This document shows, piece by piece, positions 4,901-12,371 of a stretch of DNA of 12,371 nt (position 1 is its first letter; each line of letters opens with the position of its first letter). Below the pieces are notes generated by a model. That model saw only the letters and a program-made list of their open reading frames with translations. It made no database searches and was not told the DNA's origin. This stretch comes from Candidatus Symbiothrix sp. (GTDB lineage: Bacteria > Bacteroidota > Bacteroidia > Bacteroidales > Azobacteroidaceae), in contig JAITXK010000105.1 in the NCBI GenBank assembly GCA_031284765.1, positions 1-12,371 of the forward strand, written 5' to 3'. The translations under genes and the position numbers were made by a program.

Positions 4901-6241
4901 ATGAGAGCAATTGATACACTAAAAAACATTTGGAAGATAGAAGATTTGAAAAATCGAATCACTCTAACCCTTCTGTTGATCTTGGTTTACCGCTTTTTGT
5001 CGGTAATAACCTTGCCGGGTATTGATCCTTCCGCATTGGGAGCATTGCAAGCTCAAACCTCAGGTGGTATTATGAGTTTGCTGGATATGTTCTCGGGAGG
5101 AGCTTTCTCGAACGCTTCTATCGTTGCTTTGGGAATTATGCCCTACATTTCGGCATCTATCGTGATTCAGTTATTGGGAATCGCGGTGCCTTATTTCCAA
5201 AAATTGCAACGCGAAGGCGAAAGTGGAAGAAGGAAAATCAATCAATATACCCGTTACTTAACTATAGCAGTTTTATTACTGCAGGCGCCTGCATATTTGG
5301 CGAATTTACATTCACAAATGCATCAGGTAGGAGCTTCTATTGCAGGTGGTCTTTGGTTTACGGTTTCTTCAACTATTATTTTGGCAGGAGGTTCGATGTT
5401 CGTGCTGTGGTTGGGCGAAAAAATTACCGATAAAGGGGTAGGAAATGGTATTTCTTTCATCATTATGGTGGGGATTATTGCTCGTTTACCGCAAGCATCT
5501 GTTCAGGAATTTATATCCAGAATGGGAGAAGCATCCGGAGGTTTGGTGATGTTCTTGTTGGAAATCATTGTCTTATTGGCCGTGATTGCAGGAGCCATCC
5601 TTTTGGTACAAGGTACACGTAGAATTCCGGTTCAATATGCCAAACAAATGGTAGGCAATCGCCAATACGGTGGTGCAAGACAGTATATTCCTTTGAAAGT
5701 GAATGCTGCCAATGTGATGCCTATTATCTTTGCTCAGGCCATTATGTTTATTCCGGTGTCTATCTTGGGTTTCGGAAACAATACCGATGGTTTAATGTAC
5801 AAAGTATTTGCTCCGCTAACCGACATCAATGGTTTTTGGTACAATTTCATTAATGTTGTATTAATCATTATGTTTACCTATTTCTATACGGCTATTACCA
5901 TCAATCCCAAGCAAATGGCTGAAGATTTGAAACGGAATAACGGTTTTATTCCGGGCATCAAGCCGGGAAAGAAAACGGCTGAATATATTGATGAAATCAT
6001 GTCGAGAATCACGTTGCCGGGAGCAATCTTCCTTGCATTAGTGGCTATTTTGCCAGCTTTTGCCAAATTTTTCGGAATACAGCAAGGTTTTGCTTCTTTC
6101 TTTGGAGGAACCTCTTTGTTGATTTTGGTAGGGGTGGTTTTGGATACCTTACAACAAGTAGAAAGCCATTTGTTAATGCGCCACTACGATGGATTATTGA
6201 AATCGGGAAGAATCAAAGGCCGTTCGGGTCAGATGTATTAA
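4901..6241 (+). CDS. secY: Protein translocase subunit SecY
   Basis: SecY is the channel of the SecYEG complex in the inner membrane, through which SecA or the ribosome delivers secreted and membrane proteins. The product has 446 residues and about ten hydrophobic segments. The plug region lies near residues 60-72 (FSGGAFSNAS). SecY signature 1 is GIMPYISASIVIQLLG (78-93) and signature 2 is FVLWLGEKITDKGVGNGIS (167-185). The cytoplasmic loop NPKQMAEDLKRNNGFIPGIK precedes the last helices, and the C-terminus is MRHYDGLLKSGRIKGRS. The TAA stop shares its last A with the map ATG. The gene sits between rplO and map, as usual. Confidence 0.98.
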   Translation: MRAIDTLKNIWKIEDLKNRITLTLLLILVYRFLSVITLPGIDPSALGALQAQTSGGIMSLLDMFSGGAFSNASIVALGIMPYISASIVIQLLGIAVPYFQKLQREGESGRRKINQYTRYLTIAVLLLQAPAYLANLHSQMHQVGASIAGGLWFTVSSTIILAGGSMFVLWLGEKITDKGVGNGISFIIMVGIIARLPQASVQEFISRMGEASGGLVMFLLEIIVLLAVIAGAILLVQGTRRIPVQYAKQMVGNRQYGGARQYIPLKVNAANVMPIIFAQAIMFIPVSILGFGNNTDGLMYKVFAPLTDINGFWYNFINVVLIIMFTYFYTAITINPKQMAEDLKRNNGFIPGIKPGKKTAEYIDEIMSRITLPGAIFLALVAILPAFAKFFGIQQGFASFFGGTSLLILVGVVLDTLQQVESHLLMRHYDGLLKSGRIKGRSGQMY

Positions 6242-7017
6242 TGATTTATTTAAAGACAGACGAAGAAATTGAGTTGATGCGGGTAGCAAATCTGTTGGTG
6301 GGCGCTACATTGGCTGAAGTGGCAAAACACATTGAACCGGGAGTTACCACGCTTCAATTAGATAAAATAGGTGATGAGTTTATCCGCGACCATGGAGCAA
6401 TTCCATTGTTCAAAGGATATAATGGATTCCCCAACGCACTCTGTATTTCGATTAACGAAAATGTAGTTCACGGTATTCCCGGCGATTACCGCCTGAAAGA
6501 AGGTGACATCGTTTCCGTGGATTGCGGTACAAAAATTAACGGTTACTGCGGTGATTCAGCCTACACGTTTGAGGTAGGAGAAGTATCGCCCGCCACGAAG
6601 AAACTGTTGGAAACAACAAAAGAATCTTTATCCGTGGGTATCGAAGCAGCCGTTGAGGGAAAAAGAATCGGAGATATCGGAAACGCCATTCAAACCTATT
6701 GTGAAGCACACGGTTACAGTGTAGTTCGCGATTTGGTCGGACATGGTATCGGTCGGGAAATGCACGAAGACCCGCAAGTTCCCAATTACGGGAAAAAAGG
6801 TTACGGACCTTTATTGCGAAATGGAATGTGCATCGCCATTGAACCGATGATTAATTTGGGCAAGAGGAATGTGAAGTTTGAAAAAGACGGTTGGACGGTT
6901 CGTACTGCAGACCGCAAACCTTCCGCCCATTTTGAACATACGATAGCTATCAGACAGGGAAAAGCGGATATTTTATCATCGTTTGAGTTCATAAATCAGG
7001 TTTTACAAAATAAATAA
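6241..7017 (+). CDS. map: Methionine aminopeptidase, type I
   Basis: This cytoplasmic metalloenzyme removes the initiator methionine from new proteins when the second residue is small. The 258-residue protein has the M24A pita-bread fold, and all five metal ligands are visible: Asp94 (SVDCG), Asp105 (CGDSAYTF), His168 (VGHGIGREMHEDP), Glu201 (IEPMI) and Glu232 (FEHTI). The catalytic histidines correspond to His77 (VVHGIPGD) and His175. There is no N-terminal extension, which fits the short type Ia form. The ATG overlaps the secY stop (TAATG), and infA follows after 3 bases. Placement beside secY is common and links nascent-chain processing with export and ribosome production. Confidence 0.97.
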   Translation: MIYLKTDEEIELMRVANLLVGATLAEVAKHIEPGVTTLQLDKIGDEFIRDHGAIPLFKGYNGFPNALCISINENVVHGIPGDYRLKEGDIVSVDCGTKINGYCGDSAYTFEVGEVSPATKKLLETTKESLSVGIEAAVEGKRIGDIGNAIQTYCEAHGYSVVRDLVGHGIGREMHEDPQVPNYGKKGYGPLLRNGMCIAIEPMINLGKRNVKFEKDGWTVRTADRKPSAHFEHTIAIRQGKADILSSFEFINQVLQNK

Positions 7018-7020
7018 TAT

Positions 7021-7239
7021 ATGGCCAAGCAATCGGCAATAGAGCAGGATGGAACAATAATAGAGGCATTGTCTAATGCAATGTTTCGAGTGGAATTGGA
7101 AAACGGGCACGAAATTACGGCTCATATTTCCGGGAAAATGCGGATGCACTACATCAAAATACTTCCGGGAGATAAAGTCAAAGTGGAAATGTCACCGTAT
7201 GATTTATCCAAAGGCCGTATTTCATTTAGATATAAATAA
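7021..7239 (+). CDS. infA: Translation initiation factor IF-1
   Basis: IF-1 binds the 30S A site during initiation and supports the action of IF-2 and IF-3. The 72-residue product is a single S1-type OB fold of the usual length. Diagnostic segments are MAKQSAIEQDGTIIEALSNA, FRVELENGHEITAHISGKMR, and IKILPGDKVKVEMSPYDLSK followed by GRISFRYK. The gene lies 3 bases after map, and rpmJ follows after 14 A/T-only bases. Confidence 0.98.
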   Translation: MAKQSAIEQDGTIIEALSNAMFRVELENGHEITAHISGKMRMHYIKILPGDKVKVEMSPYDLSKGRISFRYK

Positions 7240-7253
7240 AAAAATAAAATATT

Positions 7254-7370
7254 ATGAAAGTAAGAGCTTCAATTAAAAAGCGTGGCGCCGATTCTAAGAT
7301 TGTTCGCAGAAAAGGGCGCTTGTATGTGATCGATAAGAAAAATCCTAAATTTAAACAACGGCAAGGATAA
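7254..7370 (+). CDS. rpmJ: 50S ribosomal protein bL36, zinc-free form
   Basis: bL36 is the smallest large-subunit protein and stabilises 23S rRNA near the factor-binding region. The 38-residue product reads MKVRASIKKRGADSKIVRRK, then GRLYVIDKKNPKFKQRQG, with the conserved first six residues and KFKQRQG end. The classic form has three cysteines and a histidine binding zinc. Here no cysteine or histidine is present: the first two positions are Gly and Ser in RGADS and the third is Asp in VID. It is therefore a zinc-independent variant. Placement between infA and rpsM is canonical. Confidence 0.96.
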   Translation: MKVRASIKKRGADSKIVRRKGRLYVIDKKNPKFKQRQG

Positions 7371-7376
7371 ATTTAT

Positions 7377-7384
7377 TATTTTTG
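7377..7384 (+). promoter_or_regulatory. Possible -7 element before rpsM
   Basis: TATTTTTG matches the Bacteroidetes -7 consensus TAnnTTTG in the 31-base gap between rpmJ and rpsM, and ends 17 bases before the rpsM ATG. I see no TTG at the expected -33 position inside rpmJ, and the gap is A/T-rich, so chance is a real alternative. If used, it would give the alpha-operon part a supplementary promoter with a very short leader. Confidence 0.3.
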
Positions 7385-7401
7385 CAAAATTTTTCAAGTA
7401 A

Positions 7402-7782
7402 ATGGCAATAAGAATAGTAGGGGTAGATTTACCTCAAAATAAAAGAGGCGAAATTGCGTTGACTTACATTTTTGGTATCGGTCGCAGTACAGCCAACAAA
7501 ATCCTGACAGAAGCAGGAATTGACAGAGACATTAAAGTAAAAGATTGGACGGATGAGCAAGCAGCATCAGTGCGCGAAATCATCGGTCAAAATTTCAAAG
7601 TGGAAGGGGATCTTCGTTCTGAGGTTCAGTTGAATATCAAACGTTTGATGGATATCGGTTGCTACCGCGGCGTGCGTCACCGTATCGGACTCCCTGTGAG
7701 AGGTCAAAGTACAAAAAACAATGCCCGTACCCGCAAGGGTCGGAAGAAAACCGTTGCCAACAAGAAAAAAGCAACGAAGTAA
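7402..7782 (+). CDS. rpsM: 30S ribosomal protein uS13
   Basis: uS13 sits at the top of the 30S head and forms intersubunit bridges while contacting P-site tRNA. The 126-residue protein begins MAIRIVGVDLPQNKRGEIAL and carries a helix-hairpin-helix-like region (TYIFGIGRSTANKIL). It ends with the S13 signature YRGVRHRIGLPVRGQSTKNN followed by ARTRKGRKKTVANKKK. The lysine-rich tail is normal. It opens the alpha-operon portion and is followed by rpsK after 18 bases. Confidence 0.98.
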   Translation: MAIRIVGVDLPQNKRGEIALTYIFGIGRSTANKILTEAGIDRDIKVKDWTDEQAASVREIIGQNFKVEGDLRSEVQLNIKRLMDIGCYRGVRHRIGLPVRGQSTKNNARTRKGRKKTVANKKKATK

Positions 7783-7800
7783 TTAGTTAAAAAAACAATT

Positions 7801-8190
7801 ATGGCAAAAAAAACAGTCGCAGCGAAAAAAAGAGTTGTAAAAGTTGACGCTAATGGTCAACTGCATGTTCACTCTTCATTCAACAACATCATTGTTACTA
7901 TCGCCAACAGCGAGGGGCAAGTGATTTCATGGTCTTCTGCCGGTAAAATGGGATTCAGAAGCTCAAAGAAGAACACGCCTTACGCAGCACAAATGGCGGC
8001 ACAAGATTGTGCAAAGATAGCCTTTGATTTGGGATTACGAAGGGTTAAAGCGTATGTGAAGGGGCCGGGTAATGGCCGTGAATCGGCTATCCGTACCGTA
8101 CATGGTGCAGGAATTGAAGTAACAGAGATTATTGATGTTACTCCGCTACCACACAACGGTTGTCGTCCTCCGAAGAGAAGAAGAGTTTAA
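7801..8190 (+). CDS. rpsK: 30S ribosomal protein uS11
   Basis: uS11 is on the 30S platform near the mRNA exit and shapes the Shine-Dalgarno cleft. The 129-residue protein has a short basic N-terminus (MAKKTVAAKKRVVK), then GQLHVHSSFNNIIVTIANSE. The C-terminal signature region is KAYVKGPGNGRESAIRTVHG, ending with TPLPHNGCRPPKRRRV. The start follows an A-rich run (aaaaaaacaatt) and agrees with the family length. The gene is intact. Confidence 0.98.
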   Translation: MAKKTVAAKKRVVKVDANGQLHVHSSFNNIIVTIANSEGQVISWSSAGKMGFRSSKKNTPYAAQMAAQDCAKIAFDLGLRRVKAYVKGPGNGRESAIRTVHGAGIEVTEIIDVTPLPHNGCRPPKRRRV

Positions 8191-8213
8191 ACATTTAATT
8201 CAGATTTAGAAAA

Positions 8214-8819
8214 ATGGCAAGATACACTGGACCAAAAACAAGAATTGCGCGTAAATTCGGCGAAGCAATCTTCGGACCGGATAAGGTTCTCAGCAAAAAA
8301 AATTATCCTCCGGGGCAACACGGAAACGGACATAAGAAAAAAACATCTGAGTACGGTATTCAGTTACGCGAAAAACAAAAAGCAAAATATACTTACGGCG
8401 TGCTGGAAAAACAATTCCGTAATTTGTTTGAAAAAGCCTCCCGCTCGAAAGGGATTACAGGGGAAGTACTTCTTCAATTGTTGGAATCCCGCTTGGATAA
8501 CATCGTTTATCGCATGGGATTGGCTAAAACACGGGCAGCTGCCCGTCAGTTGGTTTCCCACCGTCATATCGTAGTGGACGGGAAAGTAGTAAATATCCCT
8601 TCCTACTCGGTAAAACCGGGGCAAATCGTTGGCGTTCGTGAGAAAGCCAAATCTTTGGAAGTGATCCTTGACAGCGTAACCGGCGTAAACCACAGCAAAT
8701 ACCCCTGGATTGAATATGAAACCTCTTCCATGAGTGCAAAATATTTGCATATTCCTGAAAGAGAAGATATTCCTGAAAATATTAAAGAACAACTAATAGT
8801 AGAATTGTATTCTAAATAA
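8214..8819 (+). CDS. rpsD: 30S ribosomal protein uS4, zinc-free form
   Basis: uS4 is a primary assembly protein that binds the 5' domain of 16S rRNA and helps form the mRNA entry site. The 201-residue product starts MARYTGPKTRIARKFGEAIF and has PPGQHGNG near residue 32. The S4 RNA-binding domain spans about residues 90-155 (LESRLDNIVYRMGLAKTRAA, QLVSHRHIVVDGKVVNIPSY). The N-terminal region lacks the cysteine cluster of zinc-binding S4, so this is the C-minus form. Its place between rpsK and rpoA is canonical. In E. coli S4 represses this operon; no such site is recognisable here. Confidence 0.98.
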   Translation: MARYTGPKTRIARKFGEAIFGPDKVLSKKNYPPGQHGNGHKKKTSEYGIQLREKQKAKYTYGVLEKQFRNLFEKASRSKGITGEVLLQLLESRLDNIVYRMGLAKTRAAARQLVSHRHIVVDGKVVNIPSYSVKPGQIVGVREKAKSLEVILDSVTGVNHSKYPWIEYETSSMSAKYLHIPEREDIPENIKEQLIVELYSK

Positions 8820-8830
8820 TTAATCGAAGT

Positions 8831-9823
8831 ATGGCAATATTAGCATTTCAAAAACCCGACAAAGTATTAATGTTGGAGACAACCAACAAGTACGGAAAAT
8901 TTGAATTTCGTCCGTTGGAACCCGGTTATGGAACTACCATTGGTAATTCTCTGCGCCGCATTCTCTTGTCTTCTTTGGAAGGTTTTGCTATCACTTCTAT
9001 TAAAATTGATGGCGTAAATCATGAATTTGCAACAGTGCCCGGAGTTTTGGAAGACGTTACCAATATTATCCTCAAACTGAAGCAAGTCCGATTTAAACAA
9101 GCAGTAAAAGATGTTGAAAGCGAAACCGTTACGATTAGCATTTCAGGAGCGAATGAATTAAAAGCCGGAGACATTGGCAAACAATTATCCTGTTTTGAAA
9201 TATTGAATCCCGATTTTGTTATTTGTCACTTGGACAAAACAGCTACATTGAAAATCGAATTACGCATCGGTAAAGGTCGCGGGTATGTTTCCGCAGATGA
9301 AAACCGTACCGAAAACGATGATGTAAATCAAATAGCTATTGATTCAATTTTCACTCCTATCGTTAATGTAAAATATTTGAGCGAGCCTTTCCGCGTGGGC
9401 GAAAGAACGGACTACGAAAAACTGACCATCGAAATTTCGACGGACGGTTCAATTCATCCGAAAGAAGCCCTGAAAGAATCTGCACGCATTCTGATTCATC
9501 ATTTCATGTTATTCTCCGATGAAAAAATTCATTTGGAACAGACCAGTATCGAATCAAATGAAGAATTTGACGAAGAAATTCTACACATGCGCCAATTGTT
9601 GAAATCAAAACTGGCTGACATGGATCTTTCCGTTCGCGCTCTCAACTGCTTGAAAGCAGCCGATGTAGAAACATTGGGCGAATTGGTCAGATACCAGAAA
9701 AATGATTTGCTCAAATTCCGTAATTTCGGTAAAAAATCGTTGACGGAATTGGATGAATTATTGGAGCGCTTGAATCTGAACTTCGGTATGGATATCGAAA
9801 AATATAAATTAGATAAAGATTAA
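8831..9823 (+). CDS. rpoA: DNA-directed RNA polymerase alpha subunit
   Basis: The alpha subunit dimerises to start assembly of RNA polymerase core, and its C-terminal domain contacts DNA and regulators. The 330-residue protein has the N-terminal domain at about residues 1-230, with the assembly motif LRRILLSSLEG at 41-51. A linker with acidic residues (240-250) leads to the C-terminal domain. There LSVRALNCLKAADVETLGEL includes Arg269, the counterpart of the DNA-binding Arg265 of E. coli, and NFGKKSLTELDELL forms the second conserved block. The gene lies 11 bases after rpsD and 5 bases before rplQ, so it is co-transcribed with ribosomal genes. Confidence 0.98.
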   Translation: MAILAFQKPDKVLMLETTNKYGKFEFRPLEPGYGTTIGNSLRRILLSSLEGFAITSIKIDGVNHEFATVPGVLEDVTNIILKLKQVRFKQAVKDVESETVTISISGANELKAGDIGKQLSCFEILNPDFVICHLDKTATLKIELRIGKGRGYVSADENRTENDDVNQIAIDSIFTPIVNVKYLSEPFRVGERTDYEKLTIEISTDGSIHPKEALKESARILIHHFMLFSDEKIHLEQTSIESNEEFDEEILHMRQLLKSKLADMDLSVRALNCLKAADVETLGELVRYQKNDLLKFRNFGKKSLTELDELLERLNLNFGMDIEKYKLDKD

Positions 9824-9828
9824 TTAAG

Positions 9829-10455
9829 ATGAGACATAATAATAAAATCAATCACTTAGGTCGTACTTATTCGCACAGAGCAGCGATGCTGTCCAACATG
9901 GCCGTTTCCCTGATTACTCACAAGAGAATATTCACGACTTTGGCAAAAGCAAAAGAGCTTCGCAAATTTGTTGAACCTCTGATTACCAAATCGAAAGATG
10001 ATACCACTCATTCCCGCCGGTTGGTTTTCAAAGAATTGCAAGACAAATATGCGGTAACTGAATTATTTAAAGATGTTGCTCAGAAAATCAGTAACCGTCC
10101 GGGCGGTTATACACGGATTATCAAAACAGGTAATCGCTTGGGAGACAATGCTTCCATGTGTTTTATCGAATTGGTTGATTACAACGAATTGATGTTGAAA
10201 GACACCAAAAAAGCAGCAGCTAAAACACGCCGTTCGAGAAGAGGTACGGGTAAAGCAACGACCGAAGAAACTGCTCCCGCTCCTAAAAAAGCGAAAGCAG
10301 AAGAAACGCTTGCTCCTGTAGAAACGGTTGAAGAAGTTGTAGATAGTGCTCCGGTTGAAGATAATGCTTCCGTTGAAGAAGTTATAGATACTACTCCAGT
10401 TGAAGAAATTTCTGTTGAAGATACTCCGGTAGAGGAAACTCAGAAAGCAGAATAA
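9829..10455 (+). CDS. rplQ: 50S ribosomal protein bL17 with long acidic C-terminal extension
   Basis: bL17 lies near the exit tunnel of the large subunit. Residues 1-120 are the standard domain, with RHNNKINHLGRTYSHRAAML, the L17 signature ITHKRIFTTLAKAKELRKFV, and GGYTRIIKTGNRLGDNA. E. coli L17 is about 127 residues; this protein has 208. Residues 125-160 are a basic/Ala-rich linker (KKAAAKTRRSRRGTGKATTE). Residues 161-208 are acidic with degenerate repeats built on PVE and VEE or VED (APVETVEE, APVEDNASVEE, TPVEEISVED, TPVEET). C-terminal Ala/Glu-rich tails occur on L17 in Bacteroidetes, but this one is strongly repeated. It is the last gene before a strong terminator. Confidence 0.97.
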   Translation: MRHNNKINHLGRTYSHRAAMLSNMAVSLITHKRIFTTLAKAKELRKFVEPLITKSKDDTTHSRRLVFKELQDKYAVTELFKDVAQKISNRPGGYTRIIKTGNRLGDNASMCFIELVDYNELMLKDTKKAAAKTRRSRRGTGKATTEETAPAPKKAKAEETLAPVETVEEVVDSAPVEDNASVEEVIDTTPVEEISVEDTPVEETQKAE

Positions 10456-10479
10456 TTTAGTTTATTGTTTAATGAATCT

Positions 10480-10517
10480 AAAAAGGTTTGCAAATCAATT
10501 GTTTGCAAGCCTTTTTT
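10480..10517 (+). terminator. Strong intrinsic terminator after rplQ
   Basis: Arms 10480-10494 (AAAAAGGTTTGCAAA) and 10502-10516 (TTTGCAAGCCTTTTT) form 15 pairs with one T-G wobble and a 7-base loop (TCAATTG). T-runs on one side and A-runs on the other make it able to end transcription in both directions. It marks the end of the ribosomal cluster, 24 bases after the rplQ stop, and finishes only 10 bases before the next gene. Confidence 0.9.
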
Positions 10518-10527
10518 GTAAGTGTTT

Positions 10528-11391
10528 ATGAAATTTCGTACAGAAATTGTGCTTCCAGCGTCTGCGTTGCAAATCACTCATCAGGATAAGATTTTGATGG
10601 CAGGTTCGTGTTTTGTGGAAAATTTGTCGGCAAAACTGTTGGGAGCAGGATTTACCATCCATCTCAATCCTTTCGGCATTGTGTATAATCCTTCCTCTTT
10701 GGCGAATGGGTTGCAAGATTTGATTCACAAAAAAGTGTACACGGCTGATGATTTGTTTTTGTATCAGGATGTTTATCACAGTTTTGCACATCACAGTCGA
10801 TTTTCGGGGCGGGAGATAGACGCTGTTTTGCAGAAAATAAATGATCGTCTCGCAAGCGCTTCGGATTTTCTCCGTCAGGCAAATGTTTTGATTATTACGT
10901 TTGGAACGGCCAATACTTATCGCTTGGTGTCAACAGGAGAAGTGGTGTCCAATTGTCATAAACTACCGGCAAAAGCATTTGTGGAAGAACGGCTGACAGT
11001 TGAACAGATTACCACTCGCTGGAACGATTTATTGACTGATTTACAAAAAATCAATCCACATTTGAACATTATTTTTACGGTCAGTCCCATTCGCCACTGG
11101 AAAGAAGGCGCAAATGGCAACCAATTGAATAAAGCCATTTTATTATTGGCTGTCAATGAATTGCTTACAGCTAATCCGCAATGTTATTATTTCCCTTCCT
11201 ACGAAATTATGCTGGATGATTTGCGGGATTATCGCTTTTATGCCGATGATTTGATTCATCCCAATTCGCAGGCGGTTGAGTATATTTGGGAGAAATTCTC
11301 CGAAGTTTATTTTGAGGCTAAGACTAAGGCATTGATTCGCACGCATGAAAAGGAACAGAAAGCACTCTATCACCAAACGTTCATTAAATAG
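10528..11391 (+). CDS. GSCFA domain protein (SGNH-like hydrolase fold)
   Basis: The GSCFA family (named for its N-terminal motif) is common in Bacteroidetes and Proteobacteria and has no well-established substrate. The 287-residue product has MAGSCFVENL at residues 24-33, FGTANTYRLV at 125-134, TVSPIRHW at 184-191, and DDLIHPNSQA at 240-249. The placement of Ser27, Asn129 and the Asp241-x-x-His244 pair resembles the catalytic blocks of SGNH/GDSL esterases, so a hydrolase role is a reasonable inference. No signal peptide is seen, which suggests a cytoplasmic protein. I chose ATG at 10528; a GTG two codons earlier (10522) is also possible. No promoter is evident between the preceding terminator and this start, so expression may depend on readthrough. 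Confidence 0.85.
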   Translation: MKFRTEIVLPASALQITHQDKILMAGSCFVENLSAKLLGAGFTIHLNPFGIVYNPSSLANGLQDLIHKKVYTADDLFLYQDVYHSFAHHSRFSGREIDAVLQKINDRLASASDFLRQANVLIITFGTANTYRLVSTGEVVSNCHKLPAKAFVEERLTVEQITTRWNDLLTDLQKINPHLNIIFTVSPIRHWKEGANGNQLNKAILLLAVNELLTANPQCYYFPSYEIMLDDLRDYRFYADDLIHPNSQAVEYIWEKFSEVYFEAKTKALIRTHEKEQKALYHQTFIK

Positions 11392-11414
11392 CTGTTTCCT
11401 GTTGCGGCCACTAT

Positions 11415-12371
11415 TTATTCCTGCACCGCTTTTTTTATTTCTTCTATGGTTATCGGCAAACGTCGCTCATATACTAATCGGCAAGCGTTATCGGTGATCA
11501 CAATATCATCTTCCAAACGGATCCCGCCGAAATCCAGGTATTTTTTCACTTCGTTGAAATTGATAAAATCGGCATTGATTTTTTCTTTTTCCCATTTCTC
11601 AATCAATTGCGGAATGAAATAAATGCCCGGTTCAACGGTTAAAACATGCCCCGCTTCCAAGCGTTTGCCGAATCGCAGACTGCTGTAGCCAAACAAGGTA
11701 TCCCGCTGAATTTCATCATCATAACCCACATAATTTTCGCCCAGATTTTCCATGTCATGCACGTCTAATCCCAAAGCGTGCCCCAAACCGTGAGGCATGA
11801 ATAAAGCAGGAACGCCGGCATTCAGGGCTTCTTCCGTATCGCCTTTGGTCAGACCTAACTGTCGTAAGCCTTCAAAAATCACTTTGTAGGCATTGCGATG
11901 GACGTTTTTGTAAGTAATTCCGGGTTTGGCCATTGCAATAGCTTCATTGTTGGCCTGCAAGACAATATTATGTATCTCTTTCTGCCTTTGAGAATATTTT
12001 CCACCCACCGCCGTTGTCCGCGTGAAATCGGAGGCATAATAATTCAGATTTTCGGAACCGGCATCGCACAACATCAGTCGCCCGGGGGTTAGAATGCCGC
12101 TGTGGTCGTGATTGTGAAGCGTTTGTCCATTCATCGACAAAATGGTCGGAAACGAAACACGCGTTCCTTCCGAAAGGGCTAAACCTTCAATCATTCCCGC
12201 AATTTCGCGTTCAGACACGCCTGGCTGACACATTTTCATTGCAATAATGTGCATGAGATAACCTGTTTTACCGGCATCTGCCAATTCAACCAATTCTTCA
12301 GCCGATTTAATCAGGCGCATTTTTACAATGGCCTTGGTCAAGATTACCGAAGATTCCGTTCGTACGACATC
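11415..12371 (-). CDS. Xaa-Pro aminopeptidase-like M24B metallopeptidase, 5'-truncated by window edge
   Basis: Peptidases of this group remove an N-terminal residue preceding proline, using a two-metal centre. The visible 318 C-terminal residues form the catalytic pita-bread domain. Ligand motifs in order are Asp in LCDAGSE, Asp in ASDFTRTT, His in HGLGHALGLDVHD, Glu in TVEPGIYF, and Glu in GIRLEDDIVIT. A usual full-length aminopeptidase P has about 430-460 residues, so the N-terminal creatinase-like domain lies beyond base 12371. The frame stays open to the edge (codons for VRTESSVI precede a TTG at 12341), which is why that TTG is not the start. It converges with the GSCFA gene across a 23-base gap. 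Confidence 0.93.
   Translation of the reverse strand, partial: DVVRTESSVILTKAIVKMRLIKSAEELVELADAGKTGYLMHIIAMKMCQPGVSEREIAGMIEGLALSEGTRVSFPTILSMNGQTLHNHDHSGILTPGRLMLCDAGSENLNYYASDFTRTTAVGGKYSQRQKEIHNIVLQANNEAIAMAKPGITYKNVHRNAYKVIFEGLRQLGLTKGDTEEALNAGVPALFMPHGLGHALGLDVHDMENLGENYVGYDDEIQRDTLFGYSSLRFGKRLEAGHVLTVEPGIYFIPQLIEKWEKEKINADFINFNEVKKYLDFGGIRLEDDIVITDNACRLVYERRLPITIEEIKKAVQE

Noticed and set aside
11385..11417. Inverted repeat TAAATAG / CTATTTA between the convergent genes
   Set aside because: Only 7 weak A/T-rich pairs around a 19-base loop without a GC stem; it consists mostly of the two stop regions and is unlikely to be a terminator.
12339..12341. TTG as start of the M24 peptidase
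   Set aside because: The frame is open to the window edge, and family members have a long N-terminal domain, so this is an internal leucine codon.

Overview
The window is a chromosomal stretch from a member of the Bacteroidetes, most likely order Bacteroidales. It covers the distal S10/spc/alpha ribosomal protein cluster. The lineage call rests on the sequences and lengths of the ribosomal proteins, a short A-rich leader before most genes instead of a Shine-Dalgarno site, a TAnnTTTG-type -7 promoter element, a zinc-free bL36, an extended bL17, and a downstream GSCFA-family gene. Genus cannot be fixed from this sequence alone.

Layout: positions 1-1752 carry rpsQ (5' end cut by the window), rplN, rplX, rplE and rpsN, all on the + strand. 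Positions 1753-2410 are a 658-base interruption between rpsN and rpsH, which normally sit next to each other. It holds a REP-like palindrome with a GTAG box, an intrinsic terminator, three short hairpins resembling a dispersed repeat, a truncated RhuM-family gene, a promoter-like -7 element, and a structured leader with an attenuator-like hairpin. Positions 2411-10455 continue as rpsH, rplF, rplR, rpsE, rpmD, rplO, secY, map, infA, rpmJ, rpsM, rpsK, rpsD, rpoA and rplQ, closed by a strong bidirectional terminator. A GSCFA-domain gene (+) follows, and then a convergent Xaa-Pro aminopeptidase-like M24 gene (-) cut by the right edge.

The main cluster makes the translation machinery (16 ribosomal proteins plus IF-1), the RNA polymerase alpha subunit, the SecY channel, and the methionine aminopeptidase that trims new proteins. 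Its gene order is the usual one for Bacteroidetes. rpmD and rpmJ are short but intact.

The notable region is 1753-2410. The terminator after rpsN plus the new promoter and leader before rpsH suggest that an accessory insertion split the cluster into two transcription units, with rpsH first in the second. I see no complete undescribed defence or mobile system. The interruption is best read as a relic whose regulatory signals may have been adopted by the host.
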